From Pseudoxanthomonas kaohsiungensis (GTDB lineage Bacteria > Pseudomonadota > Gammaproteobacteria > Xanthomonadales > Xanthomonadaceae), in NCBI RefSeq assembly GCF_010211765.1, contig NZ_PDWO01000017.1, positions 19,199 to 83,198 on the forward strand: DNA of 64,000 nucleotides, given 5' to 3'. The notes below the pieces were generated by a model, which worked only from the letters and a program-made list of their open reading frames with translations, was not told the origin of the DNA and made no database searches. Positions 16,443 through 26,095 of the stretch are shown here, in pieces (the stretch's first letter is position 1; each line of letters starts with the position of its first letter). Both the position numbers and the translations under genes were made by a program.

Positions 16443-17048
16443 TCATCCGCCCGCGAGCGGCCCTTCGCGCCGCAGCGCCTGGACATGCCCGACCAGCTGC
16501 GGGAAGAAGGCCTCGAAGCCGGCGGCGATGGCCGCTTCGTGCGTGCGCAGGTCGTCGAGGCAGTCGACCAGGCGTTCGCCGTTGCGCGACAGGCGCGTGG
16601 CGATCCGGGTCACCGCCAGGTCGACGTTGGCCCGGTCCCGGTACGAACCCAGCCAGTCGTGCGCGGCGATCCGCGGGGCGATCGCGTGCAGGCGACCGGG
16701 CAGCTCGTCCAGGCGCGAGAGCAGGTAGCGGTAGAACGGCGCGGTGAAATCGTCCAGCGCCAGCTCGCTCCAGCGATCCCAGTCGCGGGCCAGGCAGTGG
16801 TCGTAGTACACGTCCAGGGCGATGCCGGCGTAGCGGCGCCGGCCTTCGCCGAACAGCGAACGGGCCTGCACCACCTGAGGGTGGTCGTCGGTGTAGCGGT
16901 CGACCCTGCGGTGGACGAGGATCTCGCGGCGCACCACCGGGCTCCAGTCCGCCAGCGCGGCGGTGCCGAACACGAAGTCGCCCAGCAGCGCGCCGAGCAT
17001 GGCTTCGTGATCCGGGCGGGCGAGATAGACGTGGGCGAGGTAGTTCAT
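16443..17048 (-). CDS. acpH: Acyl carrier protein phosphodiesterase
   Basis: 201 residues, the usual length. The start MNYLAHVYLARPDHEAMLGA and GDFVFG, then HRRVDRYTDDHPQVVQAR and DVYYDHCLARDW, are the signature of AcpH, an HD-fold hydrolase that removes 4'-phosphopantetheine from holo-ACP. The Asp and His residues in these motifs are the expected metal ligands. The ATG at 17048 is chosen because it begins the conserved NYLAH segment. It is divergent from the Nei-type glycosylase gene. Confidence 0.88.
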   Translation of the reverse strand: MNYLAHVYLARPDHEAMLGALLGDFVFGTAALADWSPVVRREILVHRRVDRYTDDHPQVVQARSLFGEGRRRYAGIALDVYYDHCLARDWDRWSELALDDFTAPFYRYLLSRLDELPGRLHAIAPRIAAHDWLGSYRDRANVDLAVTRIATRLSRNGERLVDCLDDLRTHEAAIAAGFEAFFPQLVGHVQALRREGPLAGG

Positions 17049-17161
17049 GGCAGCAGGCGGCGGCGTGGCGCGGTTGCGGGCACAGTCTGTCACGTCCGCC
17101 GTGCCCGGCCGCGCAAGGCCGGCTTGACGGCGGGCTCACCGCTGGCGCCGATACTGGGGCG

Positions 17162-17899
17162 GTGCCCGAAGGTCCGTCCATCGTCATCCTCAGGGAAGAA
17201 GCGGCCGGTTTCGCGGGCCGGCGCGTCGTCCACGTGCGCGGCAACAGCCGCGAGCCGATCCAGCGCATGGCCGGCTGCCGGCTGCGCGCGCTGCGCAGCT
17301 GGGGCAAGCACTTCCTGCTGGAGTTCGATGGCTTCAGCGTGCGCCTCCACTTCATGCTGTTCGGCAGCTACCGCATCGACGAACGCAGGGAGGCCGCGCC
17401 GCGCCTGGCGCTGGGCTTCGACGGCGGCGGCGAGCTGAACTTCTACGCCTGCTCGGTGAAATTCATCGATCAGCCGCTGGACGAGGTCTACGACTGGAGC
17501 GCCGACGTGATGAACGACGCCTGGGATCCGGCCCGGGCGCGGCGCAAGCTGCGTGCGCGGCCGCAGGCGCTGGCCGCCGACGCGCTGCTGGACCAGCAGG
17601 TGTTTTCCGGCGTCGGCAACATCATCAAGAACGAGGTGCTGCACCGGATCCGCGTGCACCCGGAAAGCCGCGTCGGCGCCCTGTCGGCGCGCAAGCTCGG
17701 CGAACTGGTGGCCCAGGCGCGCGAGTACAGTTTCGACTTCCTGCGCTGGAAGAAGGCCCATGTCCTGCGCAAGCACTACCAGGTGCATACCCGCACGGTC
17801 TGCCCGCGTGACGGCCAGCGCCTGGCGTACCGCAAGCACCTGGGCCTGGCCAGGCGCCGGGCGTTCTTCTGCGAGCGCTGCCAGCGGTTGTACGAATAG
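17162..17899 (+). CDS. nei: Endonuclease VIII-like (Nei/Fpg) DNA glycosylase
   Basis: 245 residues. It starts V/M-P-E-G-P at a GTG, giving the Pro nucleophile and Glu of the Fpg/Nei family directly after the initiator. The helix-two-turn-helix near residue 145 reads DQQVFSGVGNIIKNEVLHRI. The C terminus has a zinc-finger-like segment (TVCPRDG and AFFCERCQ) in which the second Cys position is Asp, so metal binding may differ. Base excision repair of oxidised pyrimidines is the expected role. Single gene, divergent from acpH. Confidence 0.88.
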   Translation: MPEGPSIVILREEAAGFAGRRVVHVRGNSREPIQRMAGCRLRALRSWGKHFLLEFDGFSVRLHFMLFGSYRIDERREAAPRLALGFDGGGELNFYACSVKFIDQPLDEVYDWSADVMNDAWDPARARRKLRARPQALAADALLDQQVFSGVGNIIKNEVLHRIRVHPESRVGALSARKLGELVAQAREYSFDFLRWKKAHVLRKHYQVHTRTVCPRDGQRLAYRKHLGLARRRAFFCERCQRLYE

Positions 17900-17961
17900 G
17901 AGCCGCGGCGCGATCTGGCGCACGCAGGGCAGCCACGCCCCGACGCCGCCAGCCCGGCCGT

Positions 17962-18530
17962 TCATGCCAAGGCGTGGTACTCCAGCACCGCCACGCCGCC
18001 ACCGAAGCTCTCCACGCGCGCCAGCCGCCAGCGCCGGGTGGCCGTGCCCGGCGGCGCGAGCGGACGCCCCCCGCCCAGCAGCACCGGCACGACACGCAGG
18101 CGCAGCATGTCCACTTCGCCGGCACCCAGCAGCGCATCGACCAGGGTGAGGCTGCCCCATATGACGAGGTCGCCGTCGATGCGTTCGCGCAGCCCGCGCA
18201 CCGCGGCCACGCCGTCGCCCCGGAGCACGGTGGCCGACTGGTCCGCATCCCAGGGCGCGGCGGCGAGGGTGGAGGAGACCACGAACTTGGGCAGTTCGCG
18301 GATCGGCACCGCTACCGGTTCGGCCACCGGGTCGGCCTGCGGCCAGTAGTCGGCGAACATGCGGTAGGTACGCGCGCCGAAGACGATGGCGCCGACCGAG
18401 CGCAGCATCCGCAGCTGCTCCTGTCGGTCGCCTGGAGCTCCTGCGCATCGAAGAAGAAGCCGATGCCACCCTGCGCATCCTCGACGCAGCCATCGATGCT
18501 GACGATCTGTTCGACGATCACCCTGCCCAT
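17962..18530 (-). pseudogene. Frameshifted RibD/dihydrofolate reductase-like gene
   Basis: The start MGRVIVEQIVSIDGCVEDAQ (ATG at 18530) is in one frame and the remainder, from about RQEQLRMLRSVGAIVFGART to EYHALA, in another. Together they make one protein of about 189 residues of the RibD C-terminal domain family (dihydrofolate reductase-like fold, NADPH-binding; WGSLTLVDALL and GGGRPL near the end are typical). The switch of frame lies around 18425-18440 and needs a single-base insertion or deletion. Either the gene is dead or the base call is wrong. No substrate is assigned. Confidence 0.75.
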
Positions 18531-18784
18531 CCGGCGCTCCCATGCAGTCCAGGTCGGCCTGCTTGTCGCCGGCCTCTACATGGACGACGCCCGGGCCGCC
18601 AGGCGATCGACACACCGGTCTCCGACGCGGATGCCGACAGCGATGGATGGCCGATGCGGTTGAGGCGACGCCGCGATGCCCGCAGGGTCGTGAGCACCCA
18701 CGGGAAGCGCGTCAGGCCGGCGTGGCGGTCCTCGTCGTTGCATGAACAGGACGCCAGCGTGCTGCCCGCCGGCCTAGGCGATCT

Positions 18785-18799
18785 TGCTGCAACGCAGCA
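18785..18799 (+). promoter_or_regulatory. Inverted repeat directly upstream of the MFS gene
   Basis: TGCTGC-AAC-GCAGCA is a perfect six-base inverted repeat with a three-base centre, ending two bases before the ATG at 18802. Its place suggests an operator or a hairpin affecting translation. The gap from 18531 to this point has no convincing gene. Confidence 0.4.
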
Positions 18800-18801
18800 T
18801 A

Positions 18802-20040
18802 ATGGCGGCCATGTCCGTTTCCCTCCCTGCCGCGCCCGCGGCCGCGCCGCCGTTGCCGATCAGCCGTGGCCGCTACACGCTGATCCTCGCCGCCCTGACC
18901 CTGGGCGGCTTCGCGATCGGCACGAGCGAGTTCGCCGGCATGGGCCTGATGCCGAACATGGCCGCCGAGCTGGGCGTGAGCGAGCCGCAGGTCGGCCACC
19001 TGATCAGCGCCTATGCGCTGGGCGTGGTGGTCGGCGCGCCACTGCTGGCGGTGCTGGGCGGGGCGATGAAGCGCAAGACCCTGCTGCTGGCGCTGATGGG
19101 CTTCTACGCGCTGGGCAACCTGGCCAGCGCGCTGGGGCCGGACTACGGCAGCCTGCTGCTGTTCCGCTTCATCGCCGGCCTGCCGCATGGCGCCTACTTC
19201 GGCGTGGCCGCGCTGACGGCGGTATCGATCAGCCGGCCGGAGGCCCGCGGCCGCGCGGTGAGCCTGGTGATGCTCGGCCTGACCCTGGCGATCCTGGTCG
19301 GCACGCCGCTGGCGACCTGGATGGGGCAGCTGGCCAGCTGGCGCTGGACCTTCGCGGCGGTGTCGCTGGTCTCGCTGGTGACCGTCTCGCTGATCGCCTT
19401 CGCCCTGCCGCATGCGGTGGACACCGGCGCGCGCGAACGCCCGCTGGACGAACTGCGCGCCTTCAACCGGTTGCCGGTATGGCACGCGCTGCTGATCGGC
19501 GCGATCGGTTTCGCCGGCATGTTCTCGGTCTTCAGCTATCTGGCGCCGACCATGGTCCAGGTCACCGGCGTGGCCCCGGCCTGGATTCCGCTGGGCGTGG
19601 CCGGCTTCGGCCTCGGCGGGGTCATCGGCAACATCCTCGGCGGCTGGCTGTTCGACCGGCTGCAGTTCCGCGCGGTGCCGGTGGTGCTGGGCTGGGCGGT
19701 GGCGATGCTGCTGCTGTTCCCGCTGGCCGCGCACTGGCCGTGGAGCCTGCTGCTGGCCACGGTGTGCATCGGCATGATGGGCGCGCTCGGGCCGATCCTG
19801 CAGTCGCACCTGATGGACGTGGCCGATGGCGCGCAGACCCTGGCCGCGGCCTCGCACCACGCCGCGTTCAACACCGCCAACGCGCTGGGTCCCTGGCTGG
19901 GCGGCATGGCGATCACCGCCGGATTCGGCTGGACCTCCACCGGCTACGTCGGCGCCGCCACCGCGGTGGCGGGCCTGGCGATCTATGCCTGGGCCGCGCG
20001 CAGCCTGTCGCGCCGCCAGCGGACCTGCCCCACCGTGTAG
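18802..20040 (+). CDS. MFS transporter, DHA1 (AraJ/YdhP-like) family
   Basis: About 412 residues with 12 predicted spans. The N terminus has YTLILAALTLGGFAIGTSEF, the first helix of sugar-efflux/arabinose-efflux-like exporters, and loop 2-3 reads GGAMKRKTLL. Helix 5 carries the antiporter-type motif LGLTLAILVGTPLATWMGQ. Proton-driven export of a small molecule or drug is the likely role. The start may be ATG 18802 or ATG 18811; neither has a clear ribosome site. An inverted repeat sits just upstream. The stop codon lies in a GTAG followed by a small palindrome. Confidence 0.85.
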   Translation: MAAMSVSLPAAPAAAPPLPISRGRYTLILAALTLGGFAIGTSEFAGMGLMPNMAAELGVSEPQVGHLISAYALGVVVGAPLLAVLGGAMKRKTLLLALMGFYALGNLASALGPDYGSLLLFRFIAGLPHGAYFGVAALTAVSISRPEARGRAVSLVMLGLTLAILVGTPLATWMGQLASWRWTFAAVSLVSLVTVSLIAFALPHAVDTGARERPLDELRAFNRLPVWHALLIGAIGFAGMFSVFSYLAPTMVQVTGVAPAWIPLGVAGFGLGGVIGNILGGWLFDRLQFRAVPVVLGWAVAMLLLFPLAAHWPWSLLLATVCIGMMGALGPILQSHLMDVADGAQTLAAASHHAAFNTANALGPWLGGMAITAGFGWTSTGYVGAATAVAGLAIYAWAARSLSRRQRTCPTV

Positions 20041-20055
20041 GAAGACGGATCCGTC
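20037..20055. repeat. GTAG followed by a 12-base palindrome
   Basis: GTAG at 20037-20040, containing the stop codon of the MFS gene, is followed after GAA by the perfect palindrome GACGGATCCGTC. The organisation resembles the GTAG-headed REPs elsewhere in the window, but the stem sequence is different and only one copy was seen. Confidence 0.35.
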
Positions 20056-20113
20056 CGCAGCCCCAGGCGGTCGCCGCAACGGTGTCCACATGCCCGGACG
20101 CCGTGTCGCTCCC

Positions 20114-20191
20114 GTAGAGCGGGTCCGTGACCCGCTGCTCGCCGGTCCGCCCGTCGCCACGCCAGGGCAGCGGGGCAGAGCCCCGCTCTAC
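20114..20191. repeat. Pair of GTAG-type REP elements, head to head
   Basis: A forward copy at 20114-20137 (GTAGAGCGGGTCCGTGACCC and on to GCT) is followed by an inverted copy at 20169-20191 ending in CTCTAC. Both form short stems. They lie in the 290-base gap between the MFS and fabV genes. Confidence 0.75.
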
Positions 20192-20330
20192 GCGTTCGGC
20201 CGCGACGCGGTCGCCGTCGCATTGCCGCCATACGCCGCAGAAGGGTCGTTTTTCGGCCGGTGGAATTAGACTGTGCCGCTCCGCAGGCGCCCCCGCGCCC
20301 GCGCTCCCCTCCGCATCCGAGAGAGTCCGC

Positions 20331-21536
20331 GTGGTCATCCATCCCAAGGTCCGAGGCTTCATCTGCACCACCGCCCATCCCGTGGGCTGCGAGAAGAACG
20401 TGCTGGACCAGGTCCTGTACGTGCAGTCGAAGGGCATCCGCCACGACGGCCCCAAGCGGGTGCTGGTGATCGGTTCCTCGACCGGCTACGGGCTGGCCGC
20501 GCGCATCACCGCCGCGTTCGGCTACGGCGCCGCCACCCTGGGCGTGTTCTTCGAGAAGCCCGGCACCGAGAAGAAGACCGGCAACGCCGGCTGGTACAAC
20601 TCGGCCGCGTTCGACAAGCTGGCCAAGCAGGCCGGGCTGTGGAGCCGCTCGATCAACGGCGACGCGTTCTCCGACGAAGTGCGGGAGAAGGCGATCGAGC
20701 TGGCCCGCGAGATGGGCGGGCCGATCGACCTGGTGGTCTATTCGCTGGCCTCGCCGGTGCGCCGCCTGCCCGATACCGGCGAGCTCAAGCGCTCGGCGCT
20801 CAAGCCGATCGGCCAGCCGTACGAGGCCACCGCGGTGGACACCAACCGCGACCAGGTCATCCACGCCACGGTCGAGCCGGCCAGCGAGCAGGAGATCGCC
20901 GACACCATCCGGGTGATGGGCGGCGAGGACTGGGAGCTGTGGATCGATGCGCTGTCGAAGGCCGGGGTGCTGGCCGCCGACGCCAAGACCGTGGCCTTCA
21001 GCTACATCGGCACCGAGATCACCTGGCCGATCTACTGGCACGGCGCGCTGGGCAAGGCCAAGGAAGACCTGGACCGCGCCGCGCACGCGATCGACGCGGC
21101 GCTCAAGCCGGGCGGCGGCCAGGCCAACGTCGCCGTGCTCAAGTCGGTGGTGACCCAGGCCAGCGCCGCCATCCCGGTGATGCCGCTGTACATCGCCATC
21201 GTCTACCGGATCATGAAGGCCAAGGGCCTGCACGAAGGCACGATCGAGCAGCTCGAGCGCACCTTCCGCGAGCACCTGTACGCGACCGACCCGCCGCCGA
21301 CCGACGACTCCAACCGCCTGCGCCTGGACGACCGCGAGCTGCGCGACGACGTGCAGCAGGCCTGCCGCGACCTGTGGCCGACGGTGACGACGGAGAACCT
21401 GTTCGAGGTCACCGACTACGCGACCTACAAGCACGACTTCCTGAAGCTGTTCGGCTTCGAGCGCGACGACGTGGACTACGACGCCGACGTCGATCCGGTC
21501 ACCCCGTTCGACGTGGTCGACCTGACCGGCGAATAA
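20331..21536 (+). CDS. fabV: FabV-type trans-2-enoyl-ACP/CoA reductase
   Basis: 401 residues, the usual length. It starts at GTG with [20 protein letters not shown], the family's N terminus; NAD(H) binding is marked by [20 protein letters not shown], and the catalytic Tyr-x8-Lys reads [10 protein letters not shown] near residue 240. FabV is an NADH-dependent enoyl reductase for the last step of fatty-acid elongation and is known in Xanthomonas, Pseudomonas and Vibrio to be insensitive to triclosan. Whether it is the only enoyl reductase here cannot be told. It is flanked on both sides by GTAG repeats. Confidence 0.95.
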   Translation: MVIHPKVRGFICTTAHPVGCEKNVLDQVLYVQSKGIRHDGPKRVLVIGSSTGYGLAARITAAFGYGAATLGVFFEKPGTEKKTGNAGWYNSAAFDKLAKQAGLWSRSINGDAFSDEVREKAIELAREMGGPIDLVVYSLASPVRRLPDTGELKRSALKPIGQPYEATAVDTNRDQVIHATVEPASEQEIADTIRVMGGEDWELWIDALSKAGVLAADAKTVAFSYIGTEITWPIYWHGALGKAKEDLDRAAHAIDAALKPGGGQANVAVLKSVVTQASAAIPVMPLYIAIVYRIMKAKGLHEGTIEQLERTFREHLYATDPPPTDDSNRLRLDDRELRDDVQQACRDLWPTVTTENLFEVTDYATYKHDFLKLFGFERDDVDYDADVDPVTPFDVVDLTGE

Positions 21537-21549
21537 CCCGTCGCGCCTC

Positions 21550-21666
21550 GTAGAGCGGGGCTCGCCCCGCTCCTGCTCCTCCTCGCGAGGCCATCGCGTA
21601 GAGCGGGGCTTGCCCCGCTGATCCTTTTACCGCAAGGCCACGGCAGCGGGGCAAGCCCCGCTCTAC
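21550..21666. repeat. Cluster of three GTAG-type REP elements
   Basis: Forward copies at 21550-21571 and 21598-21619 (GTAGAGCGGGGCTTGCCCCG type) and an inverted copy at 21645-21666. Each makes a stem of about seven pairs. They fill the gap between the convergent fabV and receiver genes and could serve as a two-way terminator or mRNA stabiliser. Confidence 0.85.
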
Positions 21667-21719
21667 GGGCGGGCCGGGCGACGGAATGCATTACGCCGTC
21701 GCCCGGCTCCCGGATAAGT

Positions 21720-22088
21720 TCAGCCGCGCGCGGTCGCCGCTTCCACGCAGTCGCGCAGCTCCTTCAGCCGGAACGGCTTGCCGAGCAGCACCAGGCCCGG
21801 CTCCAGTTGCACGTCGGTGTAGCCGGATACGACGATCACCGCCGCCTGCGGATGGCGGCCGCGCACCTCCCGCGCCAGGTCCGAACCGGACATGCCCGGC
21901 ATCAGGTGGTCGGTGATCAGCAGCGACGGCACCAGCCCGCGTTCCAGTTCGCGCAGGGCGTCCTCGGCCGAATCGGCCTCCACCACCTCGTAGCCCATGT
22001 CGAGCAGGACGTCGGCCGTGCACATCCGCACTCCCGCCTCGTCGTCCACCACCAGGGCCACCGCCTTGTGCGGTTCGCTCGTCGCCAT
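21720..22088 (-). CDS. Single-domain response regulator
   Basis: 122 residues, a lone receiver domain. DDE near residue 15, ITDHLMPGMSG with the phosphorylated Asp near 60, the Ser of VVSGYTD and the Lys of LLGKPF are all present. No output domain follows, so it works by protein contact or phosphotransfer. AGGA lies seven bases before the ATG. It starts 41 bases after the stop of the PAS-rich histidine kinase gene, in the same operon, and is almost certainly its partner. Confidence 0.9.
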   Translation of the reverse strand: MATSEPHKAVALVVDDEAGVRMCTADVLLDMGYEVVEADSAEDALRELERGLVPSLLITDHLMPGMSGSDLAREVRGRHPQAAVIVVSGYTDVQLEPGLVLLGKPFRLKELRDCVEAATARG

Positions 22089-22129
22089 CGGGAGTTCCTG
22101 TCGTTCGTCGTCTTGGTGGAATAAGGGAA

Positions 22130-24517
22130 TCATGCCGCCGTGGCCGGAAGCCACAGCTCCATCGTCGTGCCGCGCCCGGGCAGGCTGTCGATCCGCAGTT
22201 CCCCGCCCAGCTGCGACGCCAGGCCATGGACCATCGACAGCCCGAGGCCGGTGCCCTTGCCCAGGCCCTTGGTGGTGAAGAAGGGCTCGACCGCCCGCCT
22301 GCGGGTGGCCTCGTCCATGCCCCGGCCGGTATCGGCCACGGCGATCACCACATAGTCCCCGGCCGGCAACGCAGCGTCGCGGCCAGACTCTAGCGCCAGC
22401 CCGCGTGCCGACAGCGTGAGCGTGCCGCCGTCGGGCATCGCGTCGCGCGCGTTCACCCCGAGGTTGAGCAGCGCCATCTCCAGCTGGTTGCCGTCGGCAT
22501 GGGCGCGCAGCGGCGCCGACCCCCGTTCCACGACGATGCGGATGCGCGGATCGAAGCTGCTGCGCAGCAGCTCGGCGATGCCGTCGACCAGCAGGCCGAT
22601 GTCCACCGCCACCGCCTGCAGCGGCTGCCGCCGGGCGAAGGCCAGCAGGCGCTGCACCAGCATGGCCGCGCGCTCGGCCGACTGCCGCGCCACCGCCAGG
22701 GTGCGCGCGCGCCGCTCGGGGCGCGCGTCCGGGTCGTCGGCCAGCTCCAGCGCCGCCATGATCGGGGTGAGCAGGTTGTTGAAGTCGTGGGCCACGCCAC
22801 CGGTGAGCTGGCCCATCGCCTCGAGCTTCTGCGACTGGCGCAGCGCCTCCTCGGTCGCGCGGCGCTCGGTGATGTCCAGCGCCTCCGGCACCACCGCGCT
22901 GATCCTGCCCGAGGCGTCGTACAGCGGCCGCAGCGACAGGTCGAAGGTGCGCTGGCCGGCCGGCAGGCTCAGGGTGATTTCCTCGCGCACCACCTCGCCG
23001 GCGCGCGCGCGCGCGAACGCCTGGCGCATGCGCTCGCCCATGCCGGGCGTGCCGGCGAACCAGGGCGTCTCCCACATCGGCAGGCCGACCACCTCCTCGA
23101 GCCCGCGCCCGATCGCGTCCAGCGCAGTCCGGTTGGCGTCCTCGAGGGTGCCGTCCAGCGCGCAGCGGCCCTGCAGCTGGTGGCTGGTCTCGAACAGGCT
23201 GCGCAGCAGCGCCTGCGAATCGGCCAGCGCGCGCGCGTCCGCGTTGAGCTCGGTCACGTCGCGTGCGCTGCAGTAGAACTTGCCGCCCTCCGGCGAGGCC
23301 ACCCACGACAGCGTGCGGTAGTCGCCGTCGCGCGTGCGCAGCCGGCACTCGAAGCCGAGCATCGGCTCGCCGGCGTGCAGCCGGGCCCGCGCCTCCATCG
23401 CCGCCGGCATGTCCTCGGGGTGGACCAGTTCGCGCACCGGGTGCCGGGCCAGCTCGGCGCTGGTCCAGCCGAGCGTGCGTTCCCAGGCCGGGTTGGTCTT
23501 CTCCAGTACGCCGTCGCCATTGAGCACGCCGAGCATGTCCGGCGTGACCTGCCAGGTCAGCGAACGCTCCTGCGCATGTTCGGCGACCTGGCGCTCCAGG
23601 TCCTGGTTGAGCGCCTGCAGCCGGGCTTCGCTGAGCGCGCGCGCGCTCACGTCCATGCCGGTGACGAAGATGCCGTCGATGCTGCCGTCGGGCGCGCGCA
23701 TGGGCTGGTAGACGAAATCCAGCTGCCGCTCGGTCACCGGTCCGTCCGGCTCGGCCTGCTCGCGGAACACCGCGCCCTGGGCCACGAACGGCACGCCGGA
23801 GGCGTAGACCCGGTCGAGCACGTCCACCCAGCCCTGGGCGGTCGCGTCCGGCAGCGCCTCGGCCACGGTCCTGCCGATCACGTCGCGGTCGCCGACCACG
23901 CGCAGGTAGCTGGAGTTGGCGAACTCGAAGCGGTGCCCGGGTCCGCTCAGCAGGGCCATGAACGCCGGCGAGAGTTCGAACATGCGCGCCAGGCGGTTGT
24001 TCTCGTCGGCCAGCCGCTGCTCGGTGAGCACCCGGCGGGTGGTCTCGTGGGTGACATTGAGCATCGCCACCACGCGCCCGTCCGGATCGCGGACCGGGGT
24101 GTAGGTGAACGTCCACCAGGTGTCCTCGGCAAAGCCATGCCGCTGCATGCGCAGGTACATGTCTTCGACCCAGGTGGCGGTGCCGGCCATGGCGGTCTCC
24201 GCCAGCGGGCGGATGTCCTCCCACAGTTCGGACCACACTTCGCGGATCGGTTCGCCGAGCGCGGACGGCTCCTTGGCGCCGAGCACCTGCATGTACGGAT
24301 CGTTGTAGAAGAGCAGCAGGTCCGGGCCCCAGCCCACGCACATGGCGAAGCGCGAGCCGAGCATGATCGACAGCACCGTCTTCAATTCGGGAGGCCACTG
24401 GGCCGGCGGGCCCAGCGGATGCGCGGACCAGTCGTGGCGGGCGATCCGCCCGGCTACCAGGCCTCCGCCGCGAAGGAACTCGATGCCGTCGAACGAGGTG
24501 GTGGCGGTATCGGGCAT
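22130..24517 (-). CDS. PAS-domain histidine kinase, soluble
   Basis: About 795 residues with no membrane span. Several PAS/PAC-like segments fill the first 560 residues (for example LNVTHETTRRVLTEQRLADE, then WVASPEGGKFYCSARDVTEL), followed by a HisKA-type phosphoacceptor (GQLTGGVAHDFNNLLTPIMA near 573) and an HATPase_c domain with N-box LLNLGVNARDAMPDGG and the glycine boxes VADTGRGMD and GKGTGLGLSM. A cytosolic sensor kinase; the PAS ligand is unknown. ATG 24517 is the chosen start; frames stay open to 24625 and no ribosome site decides. It forms a unit with the receiver gene after it. Confidence 0.9.
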   Translation of the reverse strand: MPDTATTSFDGIEFLRGGGLVAGRIARHDWSAHPLGPPAQWPPELKTVLSIMLGSRFAMCVGWGPDLLLFYNDPYMQVLGAKEPSALGEPIREVWSELWEDIRPLAETAMAGTATWVEDMYLRMQRHGFAEDTWWTFTYTPVRDPDGRVVAMLNVTHETTRRVLTEQRLADENNRLARMFELSPAFMALLSGPGHRFEFANSSYLRVVGDRDVIGRTVAEALPDATAQGWVDVLDRVYASGVPFVAQGAVFREQAEPDGPVTERQLDFVYQPMRAPDGSIDGIFVTGMDVSARALSEARLQALNQDLERQVAEHAQERSLTWQVTPDMLGVLNGDGVLEKTNPAWERTLGWTSAELARHPVRELVHPEDMPAAMEARARLHAGEPMLGFECRLRTRDGDYRTLSWVASPEGGKFYCSARDVTELNADARALADSQALLRSLFETSHQLQGRCALDGTLEDANRTALDAIGRGLEEVVGLPMWETPWFAGTPGMGERMRQAFARARAGEVVREEITLSLPAGQRTFDLSLRPLYDASGRISAVVPEALDITERRATEEALRQSQKLEAMGQLTGGVAHDFNNLLTPIMAALELADDPDARPERRARTLAVARQSAERAAMLVQRLLAFARRQPLQAVAVDIGLLVDGIAELLRSSFDPRIRIVVERGSAPLRAHADGNQLEMALLNLGVNARDAMPDGGTLTLSARGLALESGRDAALPAGDYVVIAVADTGRGMDEATRRRAVEPFFTTKGLGKGTGLGLSMVHGLASQLGGELRIDSLPGRGTTMELWLPATAA

Positions 24518-24659
24518 GCAAGACTGCGGAGGGGGAAGCAGACGGGATGCTGGCATATCCCGTGCATGAACGGCGTGCACGATGTCATGGACGCCGGGGA
24601 ACTCGCGCGACCCACCCGCGGTCATCGGGGCCTACGACAAGCGGAGACGCCATTCCCCC

Positions 24660-25652
24660 GTGCACGGCCCGTGGACCCTACGCCGGGATGACGACCTCCT
24701 GCCGCGCCTGGTGGCGGCCGCGGCCACGCTCGCGTTGCTGGTGCTGGCGGCGAAGCTCCTGCTCGGACCACCGCGTGCGCTGCGTGCCGCGCCCGCCGAC
24801 CCGTCCCGGGTGCAGCTGGTGTTCGTCGCGCGCCCACCCGCGGCAGGGTCTGCCTTGCCGCCCGAGGCTTCGCCGCCGGTGCCCGCCGTGCGCGACATCG
24901 GCGCCTCGCCCCCGCCACGCGTGCCCGAAGCCGCGGCAAGCCCCGGTACGCCGGACCGCGCGCGGCCGGCAGCGACGCGGCCGGCGACCGGCGGGCCGCT
25001 GTACGACGCCGACGGTCGCGTGCGCCTGCCGGCGGACGACCGGTGGAGCGCCGCCGATGGGGTGGCGACGCCAGCGGCCGAGGACGCCGCCACGCGCCTG
25101 CTGCAACCACGCAACCCGGTGGAAGTGCGGTCGACCCGATTCGCCAAGGACTGGATCAGCGACGGCGATGCGGCCGACGTGGTCCAGCAGCAGATCCAGC
25201 GTGCGCAGCGCAAGATCGCCGAATTCCTGTTCGGCAAGGACATCAAGCACGCCACCGCGCGCCCGTCGCCCGCCGTGCGCTTCAATCCGGCCCGGCACGA
25301 GCGCGGCACCGACCTGGGCAGCGAGGCCACCGGCGATGCGTACAAGGCCGCGCCGATCAGCTACCAGCCCGCGCCCGGCCTGGACGGCACGGCGAGCCGC
25401 CGCATCCGCGAACAGGTGGCCGCGCTCGAGGCCGCGTACGGGCGTTGCGATCGAGGGCGCCTGGAAAAACTCATGCAGCCGCTGCTGCTGCACCTGGACG
25501 AACTGCAGAAGGTCGAGGCCGCCAAGGCGGCCGGCGCCGATCCGGTGCGCGCCGAGCACGTGCTGCCCAATGCGGCCAATAGCGCCTACGACCTGGCCCG
25601 CCGCGCGCTATGGCATGCCGACGACCGCATGGCGGCCGCCTGCGCCGGCTGA
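24660..25652 (+). CDS. Hypothetical protein with one N-terminal membrane anchor
   Basis: About 330 residues from the GTG at 24660. A span at about residues 14-34 (LVAAAATLALLVLAAKLLLG) is followed by a Pro/Ala-rich linker to about 110 and then a globular part holding DAADVVQQQIQRAQRKIAEF near 180 and YGRCDRGRLEKLMQPLLLH near 260. It probably projects into the periplasm. I do not recognise the family. It is divergent from the kinase gene and convergent with the DUF3297 gene; no operon partner is evident. Confidence 0.6.
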   Translation: MHGPWTLRRDDDLLPRLVAAAATLALLVLAAKLLLGPPRALRAAPADPSRVQLVFVARPPAAGSALPPEASPPVPAVRDIGASPPPRVPEAAASPGTPDRARPAATRPATGGPLYDADGRVRLPADDRWSAADGVATPAAEDAATRLLQPRNPVEVRSTRFAKDWISDGDAADVVQQQIQRAQRKIAEFLFGKDIKHATARPSPAVRFNPARHERGTDLGSEATGDAYKAAPISYQPAPGLDGTASRRIREQVAALEAAYGRCDRGRLEKLMQPLLLHLDELQKVEAAKAAGADPVRAEHVLPNAANSAYDLARRALWHADDRMAAACAG

Positions 25653-25670
25653 GGAGCGGGTGCGGACCGG

Positions 25671-25913
25671 TCAGGCCGGTTCGATGAAGTACGGTTCGAC
25701 CGTGCCCTTGACCTTGATCGTCATCGGATTGCCGCGGCGGTCTCGCGAGCGGCCGACCTGGACCCGGATCCAGCCCTCGCTGACCGAGTATTCCTCGACG
25801 TTGTCGCGTTCCTGGCCGTTGAAGCGGATGCCCACGCCGCGCTCGATGATCGCCGCGTCGTGGAACGGGCTGCGCGGATCCAGGGCCAGTCGATCGGGAG
25901 GGGTGTCGCTCAT
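25671..25913 (-). CDS. DUF3297 family protein
   Basis: 80 residues, matching the small DUF3297 family of proteobacteria: PPDRLALDPRSPFHDAAIIE near the N terminus, then GVGIRFNGQERDNVEEYSVS and EGWIRVQVGRSRDRRGNPMT. Function is unknown. It is cytosolic and ends 18 bases from the convergent hypothetical gene. Upstream, 182 bases separate it from the divergent yaeQ. Confidence 0.88.
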   Translation of the reverse strand: MSDTPPDRLALDPRSPFHDAAIIERGVGIRFNGQERDNVEEYSVSEGWIRVQVGRSRDRRGNPMTIKVKGTVEPYFIEPA

Positions 25914-26095
25914 TCGCAATGCCGCACGGCGTGCCGGCAGCGCCGGCGGGGCCGCAAGCATACCTGCCCGGCGCGGCGCAGGCATGCCCGTGCGTGGTCC
26001 TTGAAGCCGGGAGCGACGGGCGGGGGCGGTATCATGCAGCTTCCCCTCCGCCACTGCGCCGCCTCCGACCGGAGCTGGCCACCCCAGGACTGTCC

